A stretch of DNA of 44,310 bases from Saprolegnia diclina VS20 (GCF_000281045.1 NW_008246110.1:197354-241663), one strand, 5' to 3'. Positions 1 through 10,108 are shown, counted from the first letter of the stretch. A program made the numbers and translations. The notes: a model not told the origin generated them from the sequence alone.

Positions 1-1153
1 AGCGGGAGACCTTCGGGGATCGCGACGACGAGCACCGTGATACCGATGATGAAGAAGCCGAGGTAGTCCGAGAGGTAGTCGTTGCTCCACGGCTTGCCGT
101 CGGGCCCCGCAAAGGTTTCGATCGAGAAGCGGATGACAAGCGCAAAGAAGACAATGAGGGCGGTCGCAAGACCGAGCTTCCCGATGAGCATGGTCAGCTG
201 GTCCAACTTCCCTTGCAGCGGCGAGACTACCACATCTTCATCATGGTGCGCGGGCTCGCTGGGGGTCGATTTCTCACCAATGAGCGGCGTCTTCTCCGTG
301 GGGGGGCCTGACGGACTCGGGGGCTTGGCGCCCGACGAGGTGGACTTGCCCATGATGAGCTTGGAGATGATACCGGCCTGAGAGGACTCGCCAACACAGA
401 GCACGAGCATCTTGCCGACGCCTTCCATGACCTTGGTGCCCGAGAGCAGAAACGGAGCTTCCGTCGGGCTCTTTCGGAGGAGGAGCGACTCGCCCGTCAT
501 CGCACTCTCGTCGAGCTTGAGGTCGCTCTCGTCAAAGACGAGACCGTCGGCCGGGATGATGTCACCGAGGTCGACGCGGACAATGTCACCAACCACCAAG
601 CTAAACTTGCTGACCTCGGCCGGCACGCCGTTGCGGATGACCTTGATCTTCTCGTCTTCCTTGACCGCGTTCAAAGCGCGGAACTGCTTCTCCTTTTGGT
701 AGTCGTTGACGGCCGTGACCGTGGTGACGATGAGCACCGCAAGCATGATGGACGCGCCTTCGATCCACGCCGTGTTGGGCTCGCCCTCCTTGGGCTTCTC
801 GACCGTAAGGCCCAGCACGATCGAGATCAAGCCCGAGACCGTCAGCACAATGATCGTCAAGTCCTACACCGCGAAGACGCTGAGCCATGCACACATACAT
901 GATCGTCTACCTGGAACGCGTTCCACATGAGCTCGAAGAGCGTGTTGGGCTCCTCGGGCTCGATGAAGTTCTTGCCAAACTTGGCCTCGCGCGTCGCGAG
1001 GTCGGCCGTGTCGCCGCCATCGAGGCCGTTGCCGAGGTCGACGCCCAGGGCCTTGGCCACGCCGGCCACGCCGCCGAGCGAGGAGACCGCGGCCACGGCC
1101 CGCTCCTTGGGCGTCTCGACGAGCCGGATCAAGTCGCCAGTGAGCAATGCCAT
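1..1153 (-). CDS. Plasma-membrane-type Ca2+ ATPase, paralogue A (5' part only)
   Basis: A P-type IIB Ca2+ pump, exporting Ca2+ from the cytosol at the cost of ATP. Exon 1 is 911-1153 and exon 2 runs from 863 off the left edge, joined across a 47-nt GT-AG intron (864-910) in phase 0. The visible part holds the N-terminal cytosolic region, the first membrane helices, the actuator-domain motif MTGES, and ends in the helix-4 motif PEGLP that forms the ion site. It is a close tandem copy of the gene at 1959-5189, with long stretches of near-identical DNA. It differs in the loop before PEGLP (Ser/Pro-rich rather than poly-Asp) and in having the intron. The catalytic DKTGT segment and everything after it lie outside the window. 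Start ATG at 1151-1153 aligns exactly with the paralogue's start. Confidence 0.93.
864..910 (-). other. Paralogue-specific intron in Ca2+ ATPase A
   Basis: A 47-nt GT-AG intron between codons for ...AFQ and DLTII. The coding sequence either side is contiguous in the downstream paralogue, where CAG is followed directly by GAC, so the intron boundaries are fixed by comparison inside this window. Confidence 0.9.
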
Positions 1154-1958
1154 TCAACCCGGAAATTCGCAAATGCCATGGCCGCGCGATCCGGTCGCCA
1201 TCGCACGTATTGTATTACTTACAAACACCAAGTTAGAATAAAACATTGATCATTTTATGATGGATACACTCGGGAACGTGGATACGGTGCCTAATTAGGA
1301 AGCCTCGAATCTAGGGTCGTGGGTGTCCCAGGCAGCTGGCCACCGGCGAGGAATTCAGCACCGGCGACGCTAGTACGCCGACGACCAGCCGACGACCAAG
1401 CCTCCACGAGGGTGCAACTGCGATGCCCATCGATGCGACTGCCTCCTCTTGCTGCATAGCCATGGCGCCATCGCTGCACCGACGTGCCACCTGCCACGTG
1501 GGCGGGCAGCGTCGCTGGATTGTGAGCGCACATTGACCTGCGTCGAGCGTGGCGTCGGTACAGCGTCATGCTTCGTCAAGGCAGCTGCCGCGCAAGCGTA
1601 AGCTACTACTCGAGCCCACTCGCGCCGCTCGTCTCGGCGCGTCGGACGTGCTCGTACCGAGCGGTGACGCTCTCCCGGCGGCGTCTGCCTCCTCGCATGT
1701 TGGGATCCATATCTTCTCTACAGCCCACTGTTAGCAACGCTGGCCCTGGATGCTGCGTCCCACGCATTGCTCTAGATTCTGCAGGTCTCCCACATGACCA
1801 CGAGCCGCATTTCGCGCACGATTGCCAGATGCACAAAGCGAGCTTGACAACGTCATCTTGCGCGAGCGGGTTGCTTGCTCTTGCTGCGTGGACCGAAGAC
1901 AATATTGATACGACAAGACGTGTAGATATTAGAGGTGTCGATATATAGATACTGGTGC
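1154..1958. other. Intergenic region between tandem Ca2+ ATPase genes
   Basis: About 800 bases with no frame that looks coding on either strand. It must hold the 3' end of paralogue B and the promoter of paralogue A. Short open frames here have no recognisable domain and no exon-like boundaries. I see no repeat or element. Confidence 0.6.
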
Positions 1959-4900
1959 TTAGACAGACTTGACGTCCGTGATCAGCCGACGCTGGGCGAC
2001 CGAGCGCTTGAAGGCGTTGATGACGCGGATCTGCGCGCGGAGACGGGCAAAGCCGCGCACCCAGAGCTCCTTGCCACGCGCCGAGGGCACATGCACGGGC
2101 TCTTCGTCCGAGCAACTCGAGAAGAACTTTGGCATGTGCTTGGCGTGTACCGAGCGCAGAAGAAGCCCCACGGGCAGCGAGAGCGCGCCAATGCCGAGGC
2201 AGATGAACCACTGGCCGACCGAGAGCGCTTTGCACTTGAAGACGAGGCCGCCAAACTGCACGATGAGCACTTGGAGCACGACCTGGATGACTTGGACGCC
2301 AAGATAGAGCTTGTTCTGGAAGAAGCCGTCAAAGACGTTGAGCTCGTCGTGGATGCGGCGGGCGTTGATCTCGTTGAAGAGCTGGAGGAACACGAACGTG
2401 TTGAAGATGATCGTGTAGTGCTCGGTCGGGTCGTTGGGGAACGCCGTCTTCTCACGGTCCGCCTTGAAGCCAGCAGGGACGTTGACGATCGACGGCACAA
2501 ACGTGAGCAAGAGAAGCACGACGAGCTGGAAGACGCCCTGGCCGACAATGTGCTTGGTCATCTTGCGCGAAATGAGCGCTTTCGTGCGCGGGTACGGCTT
2601 GCGCTCGAGCAGCGCGTCGGTCGGCGAGTCGGTCGCCAGCGCCAGCGACGCAAACGTGTCCATGATGAGGTTGACCCAGAGCAGCTGGATGGCCGAGAGC
2701 GGCGACTCTTCCAGCGCAATGGCACCAATGATAGCGATCGTGATCGCCACCAAGTTGACCGTGAGCTGGAACTGGAGAAACTTGGAGATCGAGTCGTACA
2801 CGTTGCGACCCCACTTGACTGCGTTCACAATCGACTTGAAGTTGTCGTCCATCAAGATGATATCGGACGCGTCCTTGGCGACCGCCGTGCCGCAAATGCC
2901 CATCGCAAAACCGACGTCCGCCTTCTTGAGCGCCGGCGCGTCGTTGGTGCCGTCGCCCGTCACCGCCACGACCTGCGGACCGTGCGGGTACACGTTGGAC
3001 GCAATCAGACCCGACACGAGCGTGTACTTGTCCTTCGGGCTCGACCGCGCGAGCACGCGGAGCATGGGCCAGATCTTGTCAAACTCGCTCTGGATGATGT
3101 TGCCGTTCGAGTCCAAGACGCGGCGACGGAACTCGGTGCCTTCCATGACCAGCGACCCGTCGTTGGGCGAGAGGATACCGCACTTGAGCGCAATCGACTT
3201 GGCCGTCGCAATGTTGTCGCCGGTCACCATGCGCACGACGATGCCGGCGTCGTTGCACTGGCGGATCGCGCCCGGCACTTCGTCGCGGACCGGGTCTTCG
3301 ATGCCGACAATGGCCACACACGTGAGGTCGCGCTCAATCTCGTCGTCCGACCAGCTCTTGATGTCGTCCATCGACGCGTCAATGTCACGGTACGCCAGGC
3401 AGAGCGTCCGGTACGCCTGGCCAGCGTACTTTTCAATCACGTTGCTCAGAATGTGGCTCTTCATGTGACTCTCCATCGGGATCGTCGAGCCGTCGAGGCG
3501 CTGCTGCGACGTGCAGAGCTCCAGCACAATCTCACTCGCGCCCTTGGTGAACACACGGCACGTCGTCGCCGAGACGCGGACGACCACCGACATGCGCTTC
3601 TTGGCCGAGCTGAACGTAATCATGTGGCCAATCTCACCGCCCTTGCGCACGTCGGCGTAGGCGACACCCATGTCGGCGGCAAACTGGAGGAGCGCGCACT
3701 CGGTCTTGTTGCCCGTGTGCTCGGGCTTGCCGCCTTCTTTGAGCGGCGGGAGGATCTCGGCCGTCGAGTTGAGGCAGATGCCGTCGCAGAGGGCCGCCAT
3801 GGCGACCGGCGACAAGGCAACGCCGAGGTCGGCCGAGGACGAGAATTCGGTGCCGCCGACGTAGCTCTCGACGACCGTCATGCGGTTGGTCGTGAGCGTC
3901 CCCGTCTTGTCCGAGCAAATCGTAGTCGCCGACCCCATGGTCTCGCACGCGTCGAGGTGGCGCACGAGGTTGTTGTCCAAGAGCATCTTCTTGACAGAGA
4001 AGGCGAGCGCAATGGTCACAGCAAGCGGGAGACCTTCGGGGATCGCGACGACGAGCACCGTGATACCGATGATGAAGAAGCCGAGGTAGTCCGAGAGGAA
4101 TTCCTTGGTCCACTCCTTGTCGTCGATCGCAAACGTCTGGATGGAGAAGCGCGCGACGAGCCCGACAAACACAATGATGGCAGCCGCGAGACCGAGCTTG
4201 CCGATGAGGATCGTGAGGCGGTCGAGCTTGCCCTGGAGCGGCGAGACCGGACCGTCGTCGTCGTCGTCGTCGTCGTCCTTGGTACTCGGCGCCTTGGCCT
4301 CGAGCATCGCATCGTCCGTGTTGTTGGGCGTCACGACCGAGACGTAGTTGTCTTCGGCAGCCTCGTCGGCCGTGTGCGTCGGCTTGGAGCCCTTGCCCAT
4401 GATGAGCTTGGAGATGATACCGGCCTGGGACGACTCGCCAACACAGAGCACGAGCATCTTGCCGACGCCTTCCATGACCTTGGTACCCGAGAGCAGAAAC
4501 GGAGCTTCCGTGCGGTTCTTGCGGAGGAGAATCGACTCGCCCGTCATCGCACTCTCGTCGATCTTGAGGTCGTTCTCGTCAAAGACAAGGCCGTCCGCGG
4601 GCAGAATGTCCCCGAGGTCGACGCGGACGATATCGCCGACGAGGAGGTTGAACTTGCTGACCTCGGCCGGCACGCCGTTGCGGATGACCTTGATCTTCTC
4701 GTCCTCCTTGACCGCGTTCAGAGCGCGGAACTGCTTCTCCTTTTGGTAGTCGTTGACGGCCGTCACGAGCGTCACAATGAGGACAGCGAACAGAATCGAG
4801 ACGCCTTCGATCCACGCCGTGTTGGGCTCGTCATCGCCGCCGCTCTTGACGGTGCCGTTCTTGGGCACGGACGAGTGGTGCGGCGCGACGAGGCCAAGAA

Positions 4901-5189
4901 CGAGTGAGAAGACGCCGGCGACGCTCAGAATGATAATCGTCAAGTCCTGGAACGCCTGCCACATGAGCTGCAGGATCGTGCTCGGCTTCTCGGGCTCAAT
5001 GTAGTTCTTGCCGTACGTCGCTTCGCGCTGGGCGAGGTCGGCCGCGTTCGAGCTGTCGAGGCCACCGTCGAGCGCGACGCCCAGCGACGACGCGACGCCT
5101 TCGACGCCACCGAGCGCTGCAAGCGCCTCGGCCGCGCGCTCCTTGGGCGTCTCGACGAGCCGGATGAGGTCGCCAGTGAGCAACTTCAT
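1959..5189 (-). CDS. Plasma-membrane-type Ca2+ ATPase, paralogue B (complete)
   Basis: A single-exon gene of 1076 residues for a P-type IIB Ca2+ ATPase, which pumps cytosolic Ca2+ out across the plasma or vacuolar membrane. Visible in order: N-terminal region, TGES of the actuator domain (216-219), poly-Asp loop (305-312), PEGLP in helix 4 (384-388), the phosphorylated Asp in DKTGTLT (about D427), KGAS of the nucleotide domain (549-552), MVTGDN (654-659) and TGDGTND of the hinge (744-750), then the C-terminal helices. The tail carries GKELWVRGFARLRAQIRVIN (from about 1039), closely resembling the calmodulin-binding/autoinhibitory segment of animal PMCAs, so Ca2+/calmodulin activation is likely (inference). 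Length is normal for the family. Start ATG is at 5187-5189. Confidence 0.97.
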   Translation of the reverse strand: MKLLTGDLIRLVETPKERAAEALAALGGVEGVASSLGVALDGGLDSSNAADLAQREATYGKNYIEPEKPSTILQLMWQAFQDLTIIILSVAGVFSLVLGLVAPHHSSVPKNGTVKSGGDDEPNTAWIEGVSILFAVLIVTLVTAVNDYQKEKQFRALNAVKEDEKIKVIRNGVPAEVSKFNLLVGDIVRVDLGDILPADGLVFDENDLKIDESAMTGESILLRKNRTEAPFLLSGTKVMEGVGKMLVLCVGESSQAGIISKLIMGKGSKPTHTADEAAEDNYVSVVTPNNTDDAMLEAKAPSTKDDDDDDDDGPVSPLQGKLDRLTILIGKLGLAAAIIVFVGLVARFSIQTFAIDDKEWTKEFLSDYLGFFIIGITVLVVAIPEGLPLAVTIALAFSVKKMLLDNNLVRHLDACETMGSATTICSDKTGTLTTNRMTVVESYVGGTEFSSSADLGVALSPVAMAALCDGICLNSTAEILPPLKEGGKPEHTGNKTECALLQFAADMGVAYADVRKGGEIGHMITFSSAKKRMSVVVRVSATTCRVFTKGASEIVLELCTSQQRLDGSTIPMESHMKSHILSNVIEKYAGQAYRTLCLAYRDIDASMDDIKSWSDDEIERDLTCVAIVGIEDPVRDEVPGAIRQCNDAGIVVRMVTGDNIATAKSIALKCGILSPNDGSLVMEGTEFRRRVLDSNGNIIQSEFDKIWPMLRVLARSSPKDKYTLVSGLIASNVYPHGPQVVAVTGDGTNDAPALKKADVGFAMGICGTAVAKDASDIILMDDNFKSIVNAVKWGRNVYDSISKFLQFQLTVNLVAITIAIIGAIALEESPLSAIQLLWVNLIMDTFASLALATDSPTDALLERKPYPRTKALISRKMTKHIVGQGVFQLVVLLLLTFVPSIVNVPAGFKADREKTAFPNDPTEHYTIIFNTFVFLQLFNEINARRIHDELNVFDGFFQNKLYLGVQVIQVVLQVLIVQFGGLVFKCKALSVGQWFICLGIGALSLPVGLLLRSVHAKHMPKFFSSCSDEEPVHVPSARGKELWVRGFARLRAQIRVINAFKRSVAQRRLITDVKSV
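4252..4277. repeat. (GTC)n microsatellite coding poly-Asp
   Basis: A run of GTC/TCG triplets on the plus strand that encodes eight consecutive Asp residues in the loop between the actuator domain and helix 3 of the Ca2+ ATPase. It is absent from the paralogue. Confidence 0.9.
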
Positions 5190-5985
5190 GAAAGGGAGCA
5201 GTCAAGTTGCAGAATGGGAAGCTTCCGGAGGAGACCGATCGCCGCGCCAGTCGCTTGACCGCCAAGATACAAAGGGAATCAGATTGGGCAGTTGTTGAAG
5301 GCCGAGTTACAAATTATTTTGACTGCCACGTGGTTTCGGCGCCGATGTGTACACGCCGGCGAAACCGCTGGTCCTTCGACTAGTGCTCCCGATAAACTAA
5401 CTAGAGCCCACAAGAGGCACGGATGTTAGTTTAGCCAAGCCCGATGGCGATGGAACGGATGCTGATCACGTGGCAGCGGGCGTTTGCCCTATTGTAGAGT
5501 ACGCTCTGGGAATCTCGGCGGAAAAGACACGACCGTCGTCGGTGCACGGCCTATACGCTGCTTCCTTGTATGCCTGTATAGAGTACTAGTAATGTGAACG
5601 GACTGCAGCTGTCTCTGGCAACGTCGTAGCAACCACTCGTCTTTAGTTCAAGCTCGAAGCTATTACTCCGGCAGAAGCAGTGCCCGGCGAGGTTCACAGC
5701 GTGCAGTCCCCAGCATCTCAAGCTCGCGTGCATGTGGAGGGAATCTTGACGCGTGGGTGGGTGTTGCTATCGTGGAGAGAGACCTGCATGTATGTACCCA
5801 CTTCCATCGTGAGTACGACGCTTCTTCCGGAAGGTCCGAGGAAGACGAGCAGTGCCACGTTGCACTTGGCCGAAGAGGATGGGTGCCAAAATAATTGGGT
5901 CGCTGGCTCTGCTTCCCCGCTCCCAGCCCCAAACGCTCACCCTCCAACGCTAAGAGTTCATGGTTGAAACGAGGATTTTGGTGCT
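5190..5985. other. Intergenic region
   Basis: About 800 bases holding the promoter of Ca2+ ATPase B and the 3' end of the HAD-like gene. Short open frames (for example 5663-5995 minus) show no domain and no conserved exon structure. Nothing else is visible. Confidence 0.5.
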
Positions 5986-7675
5986 CTATACCCATACGAT
6001 GTCGTCAAGATCGTCGAGATCGGATGCGCAGGCGAGGACGGCGTCGAGGCTCGCTACGCTGGCAATCTCGCCCCGCAGCACATAGTCGAAGAGCGTCTTG
6101 CGAGTGTAGTGGTGCGGCGTCCAGGTGATGAGCCGCAGCGCAGCGTCGCGCCAAAATACTCGCGTCGACGGTGTCACAGAGGCGGCGACACGCGCCGGGA
6201 GCAGCTCCAAGAGGTCAGCGACGTGCGCCGCGGGTGCATCCAGGTTGAAGGCGGCCCCCGGCTCGACCGCATGCGCGCTCGTCGCTGCGACGGAGCCACT
6301 CTCAAATATATTCGTAATGGCCGCTGTTCCGACGATGGCTCGGCTGGCGTCGATGCAAGTGTGGCCGGTCGCAGGCACCCCGTGGCGTGCACAGGCGCGC
6401 ACCCACCCAGTCACATTGCAACCGGCTAGCACAACCGAGCGCGCGTACATCGGCGCCTCGAGCCATGTCGCGAGCGACCGCTGGAGACGCAGCATGGCGC
6501 CATGGACTGCATCATCAGCGCGAACCTCGTAGCGCGTCATGTGCTCCGTGACGACGCGTCCCGAGTACGTGTCGAGCAGCTGCAAACGTACGTCGGTCGC
6601 AACGTCGTTGGGGTCCTATTACACGCACATATATATTTGCGTGCTTCTTGTACTCGGCCTACCGAGGGAAGACCTTCCACGACGGCAACGAGGTCGACGG
6701 GTGGCAGGCTGCGGAACGGGTGCTGGGTCCACGGGCAGGGGAGGGCGCTGGTCACACCATCGAGGATGCGGCGCGCGAGAGTTCCGTGAGCTACTTTGTA
6801 GAGAGCGAGGTCCGTCTCTTCTACCCAAATGATGGACGCACGGTACCAGGTGCAGCGATCGACGACACGTCCACGGCTTGCAGGAGCAAGAGAAGGGCGT
6901 AGGGATCGTCACAGTCTCCCAAGACGACGGGCGACGAGACGACCGTCACGACCGCCTCGAGCGGTAGCTCGCGCCGCACCCACGTGTACAATGCGTGCCA
7001 GTCGCTACCCGGCGCCTCGAACCGCTGCAGCACGACGCGCCTATCTCGGTCGAGAAGCGCTGCGTTGGCCACCGAGACGCCGTTATCGCCGCCCGTTGTC
7101 ATCGTCAGTGCCAGGCAATAGCGCCAGGTATCGTCATCGTCGTCGCTCGTCGTCGTCGTCTCGCCAAGGGTTTGCAGCACCGCGTGGACGTTGGCAAGCG
7201 TCATACCTAAGTGCGTAGGAAGATACTGTCTGAGATCTGAGCGCCCATGTCGGTGGCTTGGGTGCTGCACCCGACGATATCAGACGACGCGAGTAGCGTT
7301 ACCTTTCGTGGGGTCGGTGCGCACAAAGTGGTGAGCCGGCAGGGCCAGCGGCAGGTCGTCGATCGCCACCCAGTGCGATGGCGGCGACGGCATGGCCGCG
7401 AGGTACGCTGCGATTTCGTCGACGCGAGTCGCGCCCATCGGCAAGCGCGGCGTGACGCCCAGAACGCGCTGCAGCGGCACGTGCGCGGCCGCCAACGCGT
7501 GCCAGAGCATTACCAACTGCTTCGGATGCGCTCGCCACGTACTCGAGAGGACGAGCCGCGCGTCGCTGCTCGCCAAGAGACGCGAAATGCGGCGGACAAG
7601 CGTCGCTTCGAGGAGGCACGGACCGTCGACGCGGTTCAGCACGCCATCCACGTCCAAGAAGATGACCGACGTCAT
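5986..7675 (-). CDS. HAD-superfamily (SAK-type) domain protein with long unknown C-terminal region
   Basis: Four exons, best read as 7303-7675, 6869-7206, 6663-6815 and 5986-6615, give 497 residues. Exon 1 is a compact HAD domain of the type found in Swiss-Army-knife RNA-repair proteins: motif I FLDVDGVLN, motif II VLSSTWR, and a late IDDLP acidic motif. The frame GAC CCC ACG AAA G joined to GT ATG ACG (DPTKG/MTLANVHAVLQTL) continues the usual end of that domain, so I read one gene, not two. The remaining ~360 residues match nothing I recognise; they include a short Asp run and many Val/Ala-rich strands. The 96-nt first intron and 47-nt third intron (6616-6662) are well supported. The second (about 6816-6868) was chosen to keep frame and is the weakest join. 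The substrate is unknown. Confidence 0.7.
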
Positions 7676-7717
7676 GCAATTGTGACGTGATTGGTGCAGA
7701 CACACTAGCGACGATCA

Positions 7718-7987
7718 TCACTCTGTCGTCAGGTCCAGGCAGACGCTCGAGCTGTCCTCAGTCCGCAGCACCACTCGCCAAGGAATGTCGGCCTTGATGA
7801 AGAAGACCTGCATTCCAGCGCCTCCCTCGTCCTCGTCGCATGGCCATGGACAAAGACACGGTCGCCTCCTCTCTCGCACCTGCAGACAGCTATATATTCG
7901 ATTGTCTTCCTACGCCTAGCCCACCATGTTTTCGACGCCATCGTAGCAGTATGGCCTATTGGGCGCTGCAGCATGGTCCGTGTCCAT
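7718..7987 (-). CDS. Small hypothetical protein, 74 residues
   Basis: Two exons, 7925-7987 and 7718-7879, flank a 45-nt GT-AG intron ending TGCAG. The joined frame runs from ATG (7985-7987) to TGA (7718-7720), with an in-frame stop just upstream of the ATG. The product begins MDTDHAAAPNRPYCYDG, has a basic Cys-containing stretch, an acidic DEDEGG patch, then a hydrophobic strand-like segment (MQVFFIKADIPWRVVL). No family is recognised. It sits 42 bp upstream of the HAD gene on the same strand. The case rests on open frame plus a typical intron, so it is tentative. Confidence 0.38.
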
Positions 7988-8445
7988 GACGCCACCTCGT
8001 CCTCAAAGGCTGCGTGGCTCGTTGAAGACGAAGACGCGCGCTTGGCAACTATCATCCGGGACAAATTATCACCCTTTTTGCGCTCTATTTACGTCGCCTT
8101 TGTGCCTCTTCATTTAATGCCATTTGCATACAAATGATACGTTATGAGACAACGCTTGTTTAATAATCAAGTGTCGACACAGTTTGAAATTGAGTCGATT
8201 GAAGGGTGACGCTGAGGTGCATACAAACAGCAAGTGGTTTTATTATTTTGCGACAGCGTCGTGTATTAAAATAGTGTGCCTTCGAACCATCGTAATATTA
8301 TAATACAAACTGGAGATTTGTATGGAATAAAATACAGAGTGACGTGGAATACTGATGCGCCGAGGAATATTAAAATGGAAGGATTTGATCCCGCCGCCGG
8401 TTGTCGGCCAGAAGCGAAATCGCCCATTTTCGAGCAGCCAACAGC
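7988..8445. other. AT-rich divergent intergenic region
   Basis: Noticeably AT-rich compared with its surroundings (8080-8400), consistent with promoters for the diverging neighbours. It contains a small inverted repeat ATTTG-CATA-CAAAT near 8121-8134. A possible first exon of the downstream gene at 8375-8399 is discussed with that gene. Confidence 0.5.
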
Positions 8446-10049
8446 ATGTGGATGCAGCAGTCGATGGAAGGTGGCCGGAACCACCAGCAAGGCGGCGGTG
8501 GCTACGGCGGCAGCAGCTCGAGCAGCTTTGGCCGCCCCAAGCAGGACGACGCCGACTGGAAGAGCCGCATCGTCGGAAGCGGCCAATGGCTCGGCGAAAA
8601 GGTCATGTCGCTCGCGACGGGCAGCTCGACGAACGACAACAACTCGGGCATGCGCTCGTACAACGACGGCCGCGCCAACTGGATGGCCGAGATCCGCAGC
8701 AACACGGGCTCCAACCAAGGCTACAACGGCGGCGGCTATAACGGCGGCGGCGGCTACAACGCCGGCGGCTATCAGAACGACTTTGCCACAGAGCGTCCTG
8801 GCTCGTACGCCGACAGCCGACCGTACAGCAGCAACCACAACAGCAGCAACAGCACAGCACCGTACTCGGACTCGAACTATCGGTCCCAGATGCAGTCGTA
8901 CTCGTACGACAACAAGTCGTCGTCGTCCAAGAAGAAGTCGAGCAACAACAAGAAGCACCGCAAGAAGGCCAAGGAATCGAGCTCGAGCGATGACAGCTCG
9001 GACGACAGTTCTGCGTCCTCCGATGCGTCGTCCGCCTCATCCAGCGACGCCAAAGTCAAGTCCAAGAAGCCGGCCTTGAAGAAGAAGCCTTCAAAGCGCG
9101 TGGAAGTCGTCGTGTCCGATGGCGAATCCACAGAGTCGGCGCCGGAGACCAAGTCGTCCAAGAAGACCAAGGCCAAGCGCGCCAGTGTCAAGTCGAAGGC
9201 GTCGAGCAGCAACAACTATGCGTACTCGCTCGACACGTCCAAGGTCGCCGCCGCCGCGTCGGAGGAGCCCATCAAAGGCAAAAAAGCGGGCAAGAAGAAC
9301 AAGAAGACAGACGCCGCGCCGGTGGTGGACCTCCTCGGCGTCGAGTCGCTCTCGATCTCGAGCGCGCCCTCATCGACGGCATTCGCACCGGCCGCCCCCG
9401 CCTCGACGATTGACCGTACGTCATTGACCCACGCGGGCGAGACCTCTCATACCTTATTGTAGAACTTGCTGGCCTTTCGTTCGACATGCCCGCACAGCCC
9501 ATTGAGCCGTCGTTCCTCGGCCACCAACAACCTCTTACTGGCCACCAACAAGCTCTTATGGGTCACCAGCCTCTGATGGGACAACACCAGCAACCATATG
9601 CGGGGCAGCAGCCCTCGCAGCCTCTCGTTGGCCACTACGCACAGCCCCAACAACAACAACAGCAGCAGCCGCCCGTCAAGACGTCGGGCTTTGTCGTCCC
9701 GGGCTCGGACCTTGTCGACTTGCGCACCGAGTCGGAGGTCTCCAAGGCCAAGGTCGCGTCGGACCCGCGCTCGCTCAACGAACTGCAAAAGATGAACCAC
9801 AACCCGCCGCCGCAGCCCGTGATGCCGCCGCCGCAGCCGACGACCTCGATGCATCCGGGCATGCTCCAGCCGCACATGATGCAGCTGCAGCCGCCGACCG
9901 GCATGTACATGCAGCCGTCCATGTACGGAGGCTACCCGCCGCAGCAACACGACCAGCAGCGCCACATGATGCTTTTGATGCAGCAGCAGCAGCAGCAACA
10001 ACAACAACATCCGACGCACATGACGCCGTCGCAACCCGGTTTTTTCTAA
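8446..10049 (+). CDS. Low-complexity Q/N/S-rich protein
   Basis: Exons 8446-9415 and 9463-10049, split by a 47-nt GT-AG intron, give 518 residues. In order: a Gly/Tyr/Asn-rich start, a short ordered-looking stretch (WKSRIVGSGQWLGEKVMS), NGGGY repeats, a long Ser/Lys tract (about residues 155-290), an acidic VVDLLGVESLSI segment that resembles adaptor-binding DLL motifs, a region of GHQQPL-type repeats, a moderately conserved-looking SGFVVPGSDLVDLRTESEVS segment, and a Pro/Met/Gln-rich tail ending in a run of nine Gln. I recognise no catalytic domain. A role as a disordered trafficking or RNA-binding scaffold is only a guess. An alternative start at 8375 with a 38-nt intron (8400-8437) would add a few residues in frame. 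The gene ends 59 bp from the convergent kinase gene. Confidence 0.75.
9980..10009 (+). repeat. CAG/CAA repeat coding polyglutamine
   Basis: Nine consecutive Gln codons, a pure CAG block followed by CAA codons, near the C terminus of the low-complexity protein. The mix of codons suggests an interrupted, moderately stable repeat. A second shorter Gln run lies near 9649-9670. Confidence 0.9.
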
Positions 10050-10108
10050 GAAGGATTACCACAACTATGTGTACACGTTTGTGCAAGTATCTTATATTAG
10101 TTTAGTCA

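Noticed and set aside
1291-2235. Open frames in the gap between the two Ca2+ ATPases
   Set aside because: Overlapping frames on both strands with no domain, no intron structure and partial overlap with the real 3' end of paralogue B.
1935-4907. A 990-residue open frame on the plus strand opposite the Ca2+ ATPase
   Set aside because: It is the exact antisense of the pump gene. The composition is extremely rich in Arg, Glu, Asp and Leu without any domain, as expected when GC-rich codon bias suppresses antisense stops.
7280-7675. The HAD domain as a separate 131-residue gene
   Set aside because: The frame after GGTAAC has no conserved ending, whereas splicing 7207-7302 gives DPTKG-MTLANVHAVL, the expected end of the domain, and continues in a long open frame. 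Kept as an alternative only.
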